DNA from: Trichomonas vaginalis G3
Lineage: Eukaryota; Parabasalia; Trichomonadida; Trichomonadidae
DNA: 64,000 nucleotides
NCBI RefSeq assembly: GCF_026262505.1
Contig: NC_067207.1
Span: forward strand, 25,574,082 to 25,638,081
Direction: 5' to 3'
A program made the position numbers and the translations under genes. Each line of letters starts with the position of its first letter. Position 1 is the first letter of the stretch. The notes below the pieces were generated by a model. It worked only from the letters and a program-made list of their open reading frames with translations. It had not been told where the DNA came from and did not search any database. Positions 28,901-37,500 of the stretch are shown here, piece after piece.

Positions 28901-31287
28901 CATTTGGTGTTCAACAACAAGAAAAAGAAAAACCTAAATCAGTTGGTGGAAGTGCAAATATCAGAGATTTATTTGGTTCATTTAATGAAGTGAAACAAGA
29001 ATCAACAACAGAAGAAAATAAAGAAGAACCTAAACAAGAAGAAATTTCAACACCAAAACAAAAAGAAAATAAAGAAGAAAAATCATCATCAAAGTCAGGA
29101 TTTGCTGATTTTGGCGGATTTGGAACATTTGAGCAACCAAAACAAGAAGAAAATAAATCTAATTCCAAATCAGGATTTGCTGATTTTGGATCATTTGATC
29201 AACCAAAGCAAGATGAAAACAAATCAGGATCTAAATCTGGATTTGCTGACTTTGGTGGCTTTGGATCATTTGATTCAACTCCAAAGACAGAAGAGAATTC
29301 TTCGTCTAAATCAGGATTTGCTGATTTCAAAGGATTCGAAGAATCAAATAACTCTGGATCTAAATCAGGATTTGCTGACTTTGGTTCATTCGATCAACCA
29401 AAACCAGAAGAGAAGAAAGAAGAAAAATCATCATCCAAATCTGGCTTTGCTGATTTTGGCGGATTTGGATCATTTGATCAACCAAAACAAGAATCAACCA
29501 AATCTGGATCTAAATCAGGATTTGCAGACTTTGGTTCATTTGAAGCTACTCCTAAACAAGAAGAAAAGAAAGAACAGAAATCATCATCAAAATCAGGATT
29601 TGCTGATTTCGGATCATTTGATCAACCAAAACAAGAAGAAAATAAGTCTTCTTCAAAGTCTGGCTTCGCTTATTTCGGAGGATTTGATACAACTCCTAAA
29701 TCAGAAGAGAAATCAACATCCAAATCAGGATTTGCAGATTTTGGTTCATTTGATCAACCAAAGAATGAAGAAAACAAATCAGGATCTAAATCAGGATTTG
29801 CAGATTTTGGTTCATTTGATTCAACTCCAAAGACAGAAGAGAAATCTTCGTCTAAATCAGGATTTGCTGATTTCAAAGGATTCGAAGAATCAAATAACTC
29901 TGGATCTAAATCCGGATTTGCTGACTTTGGTTCATTCGATCAACCAAAGCAAGAAGAAAAGAAAGAAGAAAAATCATCATCCAAATCTGGTTTTGCAGAT
30001 TTTGGCGGATTTGGATCATTTGATCAACCAAAACAAGAAGAAAATAAATCTTCTTCAAAGTCAGGTTTCGCTGATTTCGGAGGATTTGATACAACTCCTA
30101 AATCAGAAGAAAAATCAACATCCAAATCAGGATTTGCAGATTTTGGTTCATTTGATCAACCAAAGAATGAAGAAAACAAATCAGGATCTAAGTCAGGATT
30201 TGCCGACTTTGGCGGATTTGGCTCATTTGAATCAGCTCCAAAACAAGAAGAAGAGAAATCAGAAAAGAAGCAGAATTCTTCAGCAGATTTCTCAGTTTTT
30301 GGTTCATTTGATCAACCAAAGAATGAAGAAAACAAATCTAATTCTAAATCCGGATTTGCAGATTTTGGAAGCTTTGGAACATTTGAATCAACTACAAAGA
30401 CAGAAGATAAATCAACATTTTCCAATTTCGGAACATTCGATCAACCGAAGAAAGTTGACGAAAAACCGAAATCCAATTTCACTGATTTTGGAGGATTTGG
30501 CACAACCGAAACAACAACAAAACAAGAAGAAAACAAAACAACAAACAAACCAAGCTTTTCAACAATTTCTGAAGAAAATAAATCAAACAAAGTTCTTCCA
30601 AGATCAACTGCTTCTCTTCCAACATTTGACACTAATTCTATTGAAGAAAATAGAAACAAAGATAAAGATAAAGAGAAAGAATCAAGTAACATTAACAATT
30701 TCGATAATTCATCATTTGCTACATTTGAAGATCAACAAAGTCTTGAACATCGATCTAAATCCAGTTCTGGTTTCTTCTCTTCATTTGAAACTGAACCAAA
30801 ATCAAATGAACAAAAGACTTTTGACACATTTTCACCATTTGCTGATGTTAGTTCGGAAGAAAAGAACAAGCACAACTTTATTGATACAGATGAAGAACCA
30901 CCACTGAGAACACCATCATCAGACAACAAACAAGAAACAAATAATAATAATCAAGAACAAAAGAAAACATTTGTTTTTCATGATTTTGGATCTAAATCTA
31001 ATTCAGCAGTTGTTGAACCAATTTCTTCTGATTCTACTATTTTTGAATCATTTATTCCAGCAAATATCGATGAAGAAGTATCTGAAGAACCAACAGAATC
31101 ATTCCCAGAAGAGATCTGTCCAACACCCGACATTTTCGGTGTTACAAGTTCATTTGGTGTTTTGATCAAACCAGAAAATATCAGTCCTCGAGATCCTGTT
31201 CCTGTTGTTTCTCATGTTGTTAATATTACCGAATCCAAATCTTATAATGTTATTTCTAATTACTGCAAAACATTTGTGAATTATTAA
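25981..31287 (+). CDS. Giant disordered repeat protein with FG/DFG motifs
   Basis: 1768 residues with no recognisable folded domain. Residues 1-600 are Q/N/P-rich with repeated QFGDFGNF segments. Residues 650-975 repeat an FGTFPAFDEPKK module. Residues 1035-1470 repeat KSGFADFGSFDQPK-type modules about 19 times. The tail is acidic. Motifs of the type acidic-F-G-x-F resemble ligands of clathrin adaptor gamma-ear/GGA domains (as in gamma-synergin), so a coat-adaptor scaffold is one hypothesis; a condensate-forming protein is another. Alternate frames stay open for long stretches (for example 29102-30907) because the repeat is codon-biased; I treat those as shadows. Segments around 29280-29470 and 29820-30010 look like a recent internal duplication. 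Function is not established. Confidence 0.85.
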   Translation: MSMRNNNFYNNNQQYPQQQQQQFGQQGAGWSNSGFRNQQQAAYQMGSYNQPKQQQIMYSGMNYYGQPAQMQQQNPQFGNFNQNPLQQPQRQAPQMQQAQQQTFGNYNQRANVPQQQMHFNEFNTNFGRNQNQRNIQSPQRTQPVQQQGFNTYQQYPQTQSPMTNSPQNFGDFGAFSSPQKQNTNASAFQMFNAYEEPKPQTNQPQPQQQHPQYMVVKSADNKDARSFFSNDEEPKKPSTLQQSPQNQPQMMQQQQQTQFQGFGGYETPKKPAIPQTATSPKPQAQQQQFGDFGTFNTQQKPSPQQQNFGDFNAFSSPQKPQQTQQQSQPQFGDFGSFNSPQKPQQQIPSQNQNNFGDFGSFGTQQPKQPNQQQTQQIQQPQFGDFGNFNSQQPKQNQQPVQAPASQQNQPQFGDFGNFNAQQPKQTNQPNQQQQPVQSPASQPQFGDLGNFNAQPKQQTQQQPVQAPASQQNQAQFGDFGNFQQPKQSQQPVQQNQQQFGNFNNFNNQPKPVQSQQQPQFGDFGGFSTQQQNQPVQSQPNQPQFGDFGNFNSQQQNQQQFGDFGAFNSTQTPKQSQGFGDLSSFTTPKQIPNNSEQITQQKQIVTYSPPAKSHDLKEARDFFGSLKEEKEEEKEETNNTSTEEQNNSNPQVNASFNEQKNSSQNIGTFPAFNEQNNSTFGEQKKTETNSFSGFDQQNNSTFGTFDQPKSNSGNVTPSFGSFDEPKKSNSSNTGNATFSPSFGQQNNSSQNVGTFPVFDEPKKSNSNSGNASFGTFEEPKKTESNNASFGTFPAFDEPKKNTSNSGNVSFTPAFNEQKNSSQSVGTFPAFDEPKKTEQSSSTSFGGFGTFTPSFEEPKKNPSNSGNASFGGFDQPKSNTPGFGTFPAFDEPKKSNSSNTGNATFSPSFDQQTVGTFPAFDEPKKNTSNSGNASFGTFEEPKKTESNNASFGTFPAFEEQKKQPSPSFGGFDSFPSFGVQQQEKEKPKSVGGSANIRDLFGSFNEVKQESTTEENKEEPKQEEISTPKQKENKEEKSSSKSGFADFGGFGTFEQPKQEENKSNSKSGFADFGSFDQPKQDENKSGSKSGFADFGGFGSFDSTPKTEENSSSKSGFADFKGFEESNNSGSKSGFADFGSFDQPKPEEKKEEKSSSKSGFADFGGFGSFDQPKQESTKSGSKSGFADFGSFEATPKQEEKKEQKSSSKSGFADFGSFDQPKQEENKSSSKSGFAYFGGFDTTPKSEEKSTSKSGFADFGSFDQPKNEENKSGSKSGFADFGSFDSTPKTEEKSSSKSGFADFKGFEESNNSGSKSGFADFGSFDQPKQEEKKEEKSSSKSGFADFGGFGSFDQPKQEENKSSSKSGFADFGGFDTTPKSEEKSTSKSGFADFGSFDQPKNEENKSGSKSGFADFGGFGSFESAPKQEEEKSEKKQNSSADFSVFGSFDQPKNEENKSNSKSGFADFGSFGTFESTTKTEDKSTFSNFGTFDQPKKVDEKPKSNFTDFGGFGTTETTTKQEENKTTNKPSFSTISEENKSNKVLPRSTASLPTFDTNSIEENRNKDKDKEKESSNINNFDNSSFATFEDQQSLEHRSKSSSGFFSSFETEPKSNEQKTFDTFSPFADVSSEEKNKHNFIDTDEEPPLRTPSSDNKQETNNNNQEQKKTFVFHDFGSKSNSAVVEPISSDSTIFESFIPANIDEEVSEEPTESFPEEICPTPDIFGVTSSFGVLIKPENISPRDPVPVVSHVVNITESKSYNVISNYCKTFVNY

Positions 31288-31565
31288 AATTTTATAATCT
31301 ATTTTTATATTTATAATATTTTTAATAAAACTTACACTTAACTTTAGATCGTAAAATGGAAAAATCACCATTTGAAAATAGAAAAATGAATTCTCTAAAC
31401 TTCTCTGCAAAACCATTATATTTGGTTTGAGAAGAACTCATACAAACTAAATAGACTCAAAAATACAAATTAAACGCACTTTTTGACTTACAATAGTTGA
31501 ATGAAATTAAATCATAATGAATGTCTGTTATAAAAAAGTATTTTGTAAACTATTGAAAATCATAT
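31288..31565. other. Intergenic spacer
   Basis: AT-rich, 278 bases, with no gene or strong structure seen. Confidence 0.5.
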
Positions 31566-32583
31566 TTGTTTGAAGAAGAAAAAGAAAATCTCGGGAATCG
31601 GGGAAGAGATCAAGAATTTCATTTGTCAGGACCTTCATATGACATATGGAACAGATTCTATGATAAAACAAATTATGATACAGTTGTTACAACAAATCGG
31701 AAAGTTACAGAAAACAAACACGTCTTTGTTGATTATGTTCTATTTGAAATATTTGATGGGTCGGGTGTTATTCGAATCTCATCAACATCTGAAACCAAAG
31801 TTCTTGTTTCATCTTCATCTTTTTTAAATCCTCCTCTTCAAGTCATGGAGGATCCATATATCTTTCCTCATCAGGCTCATTTGTACAATACAGAGTCTGT
31901 AGTTATGAATCCAAAACACAAAATAAAGATCCTGGATCAGGATCTCATTCATATATTTTTGTGACAAATGATGATAACTACAAGAATTTTGTTATTGAAT
32001 CATCATTTACTCAAAATACAGGATTTGAATCAGTTTTATATCATCGTTATGGATCTCTTCTATTTTCATCAATAAATATCTCTGATTCAAAACTATATCG
32101 AAATGCAGCATTTGTTAGTTATGAACCATCTTCTCTTTCAACAACAAATTTTAGTAATTTCGATAATATTTCATCAGATCAACAATGCTGTTTTTGGCAT
32201 GGCTATAAAACACAAAATTTATCTTTTTGTAATGTTATTGATAACAAAGTTTTAAAAAATAATAAGGGAATTTTCTGTGTCGATTATCGTGTGACACTTT
32301 CAGTGAATCAATGTTTCTTCAAAGGAAACAATGCTTCTAACTTATTTTATATATATATTCAGGAACACCTACTGTAAATGAATGCCATTTTGAACTAGAC
32401 AATTCATTTTCACAGAATGGAAATAATCAGAGTTCAAAGTCAATGACAGAAATCATTCTTCCTAATTTATATTCTCCATCCTTATGCAAAATTAAAGTTA
32501 GAAATCAAAAAGATTCTATTTACATTCCAAATATTCCTATTTCTAATTTAATTTCTGAAGAACCTTCAATTCCTTCGAAATAA
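31566..32583 (+). pseudogene. Beta-helix surface-protein family pseudogene
   Basis: Three successive frames carry one coherent protein-like message: 31566-31964, 31961-32377 and about 32362-32583, so at least two frame changes (near 31930 and 32360). The pattern of short strands with repeated serine and FxxC/N turns (VLVSSSSFLN, NFVIESSFTQN, LSVNQCFFKGNN) is that of right-handed beta-helix proteins, resembling the large families of trichomonad surface proteins that recall chlamydial Pmp repeats. No signal peptide or membrane anchor is present, so this is an internal fragment of a larger gene. Family call is by pattern only. Confidence 0.6.
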
Positions 32584-32599
32584 AATAATAATTTTATAA

Positions 32600-32860
32600 A
32601 GAGGATTGCTTCATTTGGAACATTTGAAGAACAAAAAGGACAGAATCAAATAATAGATCAGGATTTGGGAACATTCCCTGCTTTTGAAGAAATATCACAA
32701 ATTTTTGGCACCAACGATGGTTAGAAAATGATTGGGATCTCAAACAGCAATATATATCTTCAACAACAAGGTTTTAATAAAATATCAACAATATCGGCAA
32801 AATCAATCACCAATGATAAATTCTCCACAGAAGCAAATCTGAATTATCTCCTAAGCCATT
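32600..32860 (+). pseudogene. Decayed fragments of the FG repeat gene
   Basis: Bases 32607-32690 read like 28766-28850 of the big repeat gene (GCTTCATTTGGAACATTTG ... CATTCCCTGCTTTTGAAGA). Bases 32760-32845 read like its 5' part near 26410-26480 (CAAGGTTTTAATA ... TATCAACAATATCGGCAAA). The two pieces are in the original order but most of the gene between them is missing, so this is a shrunken duplicate. It is not translatable. Confidence 0.7.
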
Positions 32861-32948
32861 TAAAATTGCAGAGAACTAGAAAAGTATTTATATTTATATA
32901 ACAGATAATGACCGTCTTATTGAAATGGATTCTGTTCATGATTCTCTC

Positions 32949-33062
32949 TTAATGGTGCACTTACTACTTTCTGACACCCTCTCAAAAAGTGGAATACATG
33001 TGTGAAGAGGAACCAAAAAAAAGCTTTGAGAGCGTGTCAGAAAGTGGTAAGTGCACCATTAA
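32949..33062. mobile_element. 114-bp MITE
   Basis: 38-bp terminal inverted repeats (32949-32986 and 33025-33062) with two mismatches, beginning TTAATGGTGCACTTAC. Both ends lie in TTAA, so the target duplication may be TTAA (piggyBac-like) or TA (mariner-like). The interior is only about 38 bp. It is non-autonomous and no matching transposase is seen in the window. Confidence 0.8.
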
Positions 33063-33235
33063 AAATAATTCTTTAATGCAATATCATATATAATTTACAA
33101 ATAGAATGCAAAAGAAATTCTTATAATCACGGTATAGATGATAAATATCAAAGAGAAATTTTGACTGAACAGCTATTAACATAGAAATAATGAAAATATA
33201 CTATAGTTTTGATAGAAAGATTTTTTATTAAATTT
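33063..33235. other. 3' flank of carboxylesterase gene
   Basis: AT-rich with no gene seen. Confidence 0.4.
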
Positions 33236-34540
33236 TTAAAACCATTTAGCATCTTCCATTTGAGTGCCTTCGAAATCAATTTTAAGGTGTTTCTTGTTCT
33301 GTAATGTGTATGGAGTCCATTGAGGAAGTCCTTCTGAGTTTGGATTTCCTGTTTTAGAGAAATTTGTCCAGTATGTAACAATCATTTCTGATAAATTTTT
33401 GTCTTTCTCTCCGAATGGTCTCCAACATCTATCAAAAGTAGAGAAGACGTACCACAACTCTGCACTGTGGAAACAACCTGGATTGTCATCACCTGGAGGA
33501 TGGAAAGTCATGTAGTAAAGGTAAACAGGTGTGAAACCATTTTCTGACTGTTTTTTGACCATGTTTAAATTACAGTGGTAAAAATATTTATAAGAAAGAT
33601 AATCGAACTCAGATTCGTTTGATCCTGCAATTACTGGACAATTCTTATAGTTTTTGCTTTGATAACAATCTTCTAATTTGGCAGGAAAGATTTCTCCATC
33701 AATATAAGGAGTTAATCGTAGAGATGGGAAATCTTGGTATACCTTTCGTATTTCTTCTTTTGTTTTGCTCATAAGATCATCGTATGTTTTGATATTCATT
33801 AATTTGAAGAATTTTTCTGAAGTTTTAACGATATCTTTGTATGTATTGCGGAGGAAAGGAGCTACCATGTAGCCTCCTCCACTTTGTAGTATCGCTTTAT
33901 GGAATAAATTGGCTGCCATTGGAGAAACTAACAAAATCTGAGTAAGCATCGCACCTGCGCTCTGTCCGAAGACTGTAACATTCGATTTATCGCCACCAAA
34001 TGCTTCTATGTTATCTTGAACCCATTGTAATGAAAGAATCAGATCATATAACGCTTGATTTCCGCTTTTTTGGCCATCTGCTTCTAAAATCGGATGTGCT
34101 AGGAAGCCAAAAACATTCAAACGATATTCGGTGGTCACTAAAATGCATTCTTTTTTGGCAATATTATCTCCATCAAACTCAATTCCGTGCGAGAATCCGG
34201 CTTCATAAGAGCCACCGTGTATCCAAAACATTACTGGATATTTTTTTTCTGGATTAACAGGTGGTGCCCAGACATTCAAATAAAGACAATCTTCTGAATT
34301 CTCTGGCTTTCCATTTGGAAAGAATTCCTTTTCATAAAAGCCTTTAAAATCTTTTTGAGATGGTATTTTAGCAAATTGTGTTGCATCTCGAACTCCTTCC
34401 CAATTATCTGGTGGAACTGGTCTTTTGAATCTCAATGGACCAATGGGAGGTTTTGCAAATGGTATTCCTCGATAAACTCTGTTTCCAGATTCGAGATCTA
34501 CGCCTTGTAAGTCACCATATTTAGTTTTCACTATTGACAT
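33236..34540 (-). CDS. Carboxylesterase type B (alpha/beta hydrolase)
   Basis: 434 residues. It hydrolyses carboxylic esters by a Ser-His-acid triad. Visible family marks: RGIPFAKPP (24-32), EDCLYLNVWAP (83-93), oxyanion loop HGGSY (108-112), nucleophile S194 in FGQSAG, acid residue in the SNESE segment (309 or 311), and H358 in CFHSAEL. The family is usually about 530 residues long, so the lid region and C-terminus are short here, but all catalytic parts are present. There is no signal peptide, so it is cytoplasmic unless exported unconventionally. Start chosen at the first ATG, with an initiator-like TCATA 23-27 bases upstream. The substrate cannot be read from the sequence. Confidence 0.93.
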   Translation of the reverse strand: MSIVKTKYGDLQGVDLESGNRVYRGIPFAKPPIGPLRFKRPVPPDNWEGVRDATQFAKIPSQKDFKGFYEKEFFPNGKPENSEDCLYLNVWAPPVNPEKKYPVMFWIHGGSYEAGFSHGIEFDGDNIAKKECILVTTEYRLNVFGFLAHPILEADGQKSGNQALYDLILSLQWVQDNIEAFGGDKSNVTVFGQSAGAMLTQILLVSPMAANLFHKAILQSGGGYMVAPFLRNTYKDIVKTSEKFFKLMNIKTYDDLMSKTKEEIRKVYQDFPSLRLTPYIDGEIFPAKLEDCYQSKNYKNCPVIAGSNESEFDYLSYKYFYHCNLNMVKKQSENGFTPVYLYYMTFHPPGDDNPGCFHSAELWYVFSTFDRCWRPFGEKDKNLSEMIVTYWTNFSKTGNPNSEGLPQWTPYTLQNKKHLKIDFEGTQMEDAKWF

Positions 34541-34562
34541 TTTGAAAATTATGTAGTTTTTT

Positions 34563-34567
34563 TATGA
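34563..34567 (-). promoter_or_regulatory. Initiator-like TCATA
   Basis: TCATA followed by an A-run on the minus strand, about 23 bases before the carboxylesterase start, fits the trichomonad initiator consensus. Confidence 0.4.
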
Positions 34568-35729
34568 TTGTTTGAATAATTTAGGGTTGTTAGATTCCCG
34601 ACGATAGGTGTCTTGGAAGATTTGCCTGGTGTCATCATAGTGTCTTTAAATCAAAAATTTTATTTTGGAGTTAGTTTTATTGATTTTTCAATAAAAAACA
34701 TTTCTCAAACAAGAAAATAAAACGATAAAATATTTATATTTTATATAAGGATCTTATATATTTAAAATAAATATCATTTTATTTTTTTCATTGGTGTCTG
34801 TCAAACCATAATATACTATTCAAAAATTCAATGTGTCTTGCGGTTTCAAAAGACACCTTCAAATTGAACGATAGCACAGACACTATTGAATTTTACCCAT
34901 TTTATTTAGTTTTTACCCTTTTTATTTTTAAGAATTAATGACTGAAACAGCCGTTTTGCTGTGACCTCAATCACTTTTATTTATTATTTTAAATATTATT
35001 TAATTTTATTATTTGAATAGGCCAACTTATATTTGAGAAGCTCAATTTGAGACCACTTAATACATTGAAATATCATAAATATTGAAATATTAAAAAGTGT
35101 ATTTCAAAATATTGAAATTATAAAAATTTATAATACTGAAATCGAGACAAATTAATAAATTCAATGTGTTTTTTTGAAATAACTCTCAAATATTATTTTT
35201 TTGTTTATTTAATGATGAATAAATATGATTGCTTTAGTCAATCATAAAAACTAATTTAAGTTTAAAATAATGAAAGGATAATTTGATTGTTTTTTAAAAT
35301 ACAATTATTTTTGATGATTTGCAAGAATCTTTGAAAAGAATATAATATAGGTTCTATTTTTGTAAAATTTATCCAAATCATGTATTACATAAATTACGAT
35401 TAAAACGATGAAAGAACCGAAAAGTGTGTTTTGTGTTTTGTTGTTGCGTGTTGGATGCGGGATCCTGTTATTTCCGAAATCGACAAAAAAATTGGAAATT
35501 TAATTTCCGAAATCGAAATTATATTAATGTTTTTAATATTCTTATATCAAAAGGATTAAAGTTCATTAAGAGAAAAACAATTCTTCTTCTTCAATCTATT
35601 GGCGCATTTATTTCTACACGCCAATAAGGAAGGGAAAATTATAAGACACCATGGTGTCTTCAAAACGCTAATTTTTGATATTTTTAACAACCCTAGAATA
35701 ATTACTGTTAAGATATCATACTCAAAAAA
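34568..35729. other. AT-rich intergenic region before copy B
   Basis: No supported gene. Short GGTGTCT/AGACACC words recur (34605, 34793, 34850, 35645), one as the small palindrome AGACACCATGGTGTCT at 35643-35658. The last seven bases are an A-run at the Maverick boundary. Confidence 0.5.
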
Positions 35730-35770
35730 AGGTAGTGGGGCTTCTAGGCGCGTTGCGCCCTCTAGCCCAT
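35730..35770 (+). repeat. Left terminal sequence of copy B
   Basis: AGGTAGTGGGGCTTCTAGG followed by a GCGCGTTGCGCC stem and CTCTAGCCC. Matches the ends of copies A and C. Confidence 0.85.
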
Positions 35771-35872
35771 AAGAAATTTTGCCCAAGACCCAAGAGGAGG
35801 ACCGAACATCATATTAATGGTGTCACTTTTTTAAATGTCACTTTTCACAAATTATATATGTTTTCATGTTTT

Positions 35873-35892
35873 GTCACTTTTCTGTCACTTTT
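35873..35892 (+). promoter_or_regulatory. Tandem initiator-like TCACTTTT sites, copy B
   Basis: Two TCACTTTT sites 11 bases apart lie 30-50 bases before the methyltransferase start; two more occur further out near 35823 and 35838. They match the host initiator consensus. Confidence 0.55.
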
Positions 35893-35923
35893 CGGGTAAA
35901 AACATTTTTATTATTATATATAA

Positions 35924-36742
35924 ATGAATTTTACAAAACCACCGTTACCGTTCTTTGGAAATAAGAGTAGATGTAAAGATATTATATTGAGAGAACTTAA
36001 GAAACTACCGAATGGTCTAACATTTGTAGATTTGTTCGGTGGAAGTTTCTATATATCCCATTTATGTCATACCGTATTTCCTGACTCAAAGATTATATGC
36101 AATGACTTCGACAACTATATGGACCGTCTCAAACATATTCCAGACACAAACAATATATTGAAAGAGTTAAAAGAAAAGATACCTATAGGTAAGATGGAAC
36201 GTATACCATTAGATAAGAAAAATATTGTGAGAGAGGTTTTGAAAAAAGCAGAATATATAGACTGGGATAGTATATCTGCTAGACTATTATATAGTGGTTC
36301 TATAAGAGTTCATGACATTGAAACACTTATGTCAAAAGTTTTATATCTTAACTATACAAATGTTTTCAAAGAGGACATAGAAAAATATATTGAGGGTATA
36401 GAGTTTGTGAGATGTCATTGGACAGAGTTGTATGAAAAATATAAAGACAAGGAAAATGTTTTCTTTATAGTGGACCCGCCGTTCTATAACACATGGGATT
36501 TTCAATACCAAGTAGACTGGACTTTGAGAGACTCTTTAGAAACTTTAGACGTTATACATAACCATCCATGCTTTTACTTTACATCCGATAAAAGTGGTTT
36601 GGAAACCGTTATGAGATGGTTAGAGGACATACATGACTATGAGTTTATATATGACAAGATAGAATATGAGAGATGTCCTATAAACTGGAGAAAGTGTCAC
36701 AATAAAGAAATTTTATTAGTAAGTAAATGTGGTTTGAAATAG
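35924..36742 (+). CDS. Maverick Dam-type N6-adenine DNA methyltransferase, copy B
   Basis: A whole 272-residue protein, closely matching copy A (5885-6703). Motifs: PFFGNKSR near residue 9, DLFGGSF near 35, NDFD near 60 and DPPFYNT near 183. This D12-class enzyme methylates adenine N6 in DNA using SAM. It is the outermost gene of the element, next to the terminal repeat, and the only one here preceded by host-type initiators, so it may be the gene expressed from the integrated copy. Confidence 0.88.
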   Translation: MNFTKPPLPFFGNKSRCKDIILRELKKLPNGLTFVDLFGGSFYISHLCHTVFPDSKIICNDFDNYMDRLKHIPDTNNILKELKEKIPIGKMERIPLDKKNIVREVLKKAEYIDWDSISARLLYSGSIRVHDIETLMSKVLYLNYTNVFKEDIEKYIEGIEFVRCHWTELYEKYKDKENVFFIVDPPFYNTWDFQYQVDWTLRDSLETLDVIHNHPCFYFTSDKSGLETVMRWLEDIHDYEFIYDKIEYERCPINWRKCHNKEILLVSKCGLK

Positions 36743-36858
36743 GACTACTTGTTTTAGGTTTTTTCCATTGTGTCATTTATTTATTTGACGTGGCAGAAAA
36801 GTACAGAGAATATGAAGATGAACCAATGCCTGCAAATGTTCAGTATATGTACTCGTAA
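36727..36858 (+). CDS. Maverick 43-aa membrane protein, copy B
   Basis: A 43-codon frame overlapping the methyltransferase stop by 16 bases. It has one hydrophobic helix (residues 2-20) then an acidic tail ending PANVQYMYS. The same protein occurs at 5769-5900. Confidence 0.55.
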   Translation: MWFEIGLLVLGFFHCVIYLFDVAEKYREYEDEPMPANVQYMYS

Positions 36859-36881
36859 GAGATATTTTTATCTAATATTAA

Positions 36882-37244
36882 ATGGACGCACAGAACTTAG
36901 CGAATGCACAGCAACCTGGACAACCAAACCCAGAGAATATTCCAAATGAAGTTAGAATACAAACTGCAATGGCAAACTATGGTCAAGTGCCAACAGATGT
37001 ACAAATGCAAACTGCCATGTCAAATGACGCTGCGTTAGGTTTGCCACCATGGTATGCAAATATGAGATGGAAAGAGTTTTATACAAACCCTGAAGTGGGA
37101 TATAAACAACTTTATGCAGATGACGCGAACACAGGAGTTGACCCAGAATATGTTTTCTACCAGAGGAGAAACAGAATGTATGAGCTCCAGTTAAAGAATG
37201 CTATGGAACTCAACAGGAAACGTAAGAGACTAGGCGGACATTAG
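36882..37244 (+). CDS. Maverick 120-aa protein, copy B
   Basis: 120 residues, nearly identical to copy A (5383-5745). N-terminal Q/N/P-rich part, an internal near-repeat, an aromatic middle and a basic C-terminus. The start is preceded by TTTTTATCTAATATTAA, a motif shared with other structural-type genes. Unknown family; likely virion-related from its neighbours. Confidence 0.65.
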   Translation: MDAQNLANAQQPGQPNPENIPNEVRIQTAMANYGQVPTDVQMQTAMSNDAALGLPPWYANMRWKEFYTNPEVGYKQLYADDANTGVDPEYVFYQRRNRMYELQLKNAMELNRKRKRLGGH

Positions 37245-37262
37245 ATTTTTACATATAGTAAA

Positions 37263-37496
37263 ATGGGTTTCTTCAGTAAGATAGGAAACTTCTTTCGAAA
37301 TGTTGGAAGAGGTATATGGAATGGAATAAAATCTGTCGGAAGAGGAGTATGGAACGGTGTCAAAAATATTGGTAAAAGAGTAGGTCAGTTTGTTGGTATT
37401 ATACCTAAAGACCCTGAACCAGAAGAACAAGCTCCTGTAATACAACAGCCTGAACCTGCACCACAGTCAAGTTGGCAACCACAACCGGTATATTAA
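37263..37496 (+). CDS. Maverick 77-aa amphipathic protein, copy B
   Basis: 77 residues with the same tandem amphipathic N-terminal segments as the copy A product (5122-5364) and a proline/glutamine tail. It is separated by 18 bases from the preceding gene and faces the minor capsid candidate end to end. A membrane-active role is inferred from the helix pattern only. Confidence 0.6.
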   Translation: MGFFSKIGNFFRNVGRGIWNGIKSVGRGVWNGVKNIGKRVGQFVGIIPKDPEPEEQAPVIQQPEPAPQSSWQPQPVY

Positions 37497-37500
37497 AAAG

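Noticed and set aside
29102-30907. 601-codon alternate frame inside the giant repeat gene
   Set aside because: It is a shadow caused by repeated codons; the 1768-codon frame has the sensible modules and covers the region completely.
25981-31287. FG-nucleoporin identity for the repeat protein
   Set aside because: The motifs are mainly acidic DFG/FGxF rather than GLFG or FxFG with the usual spacers, and no anchoring domain is seen.
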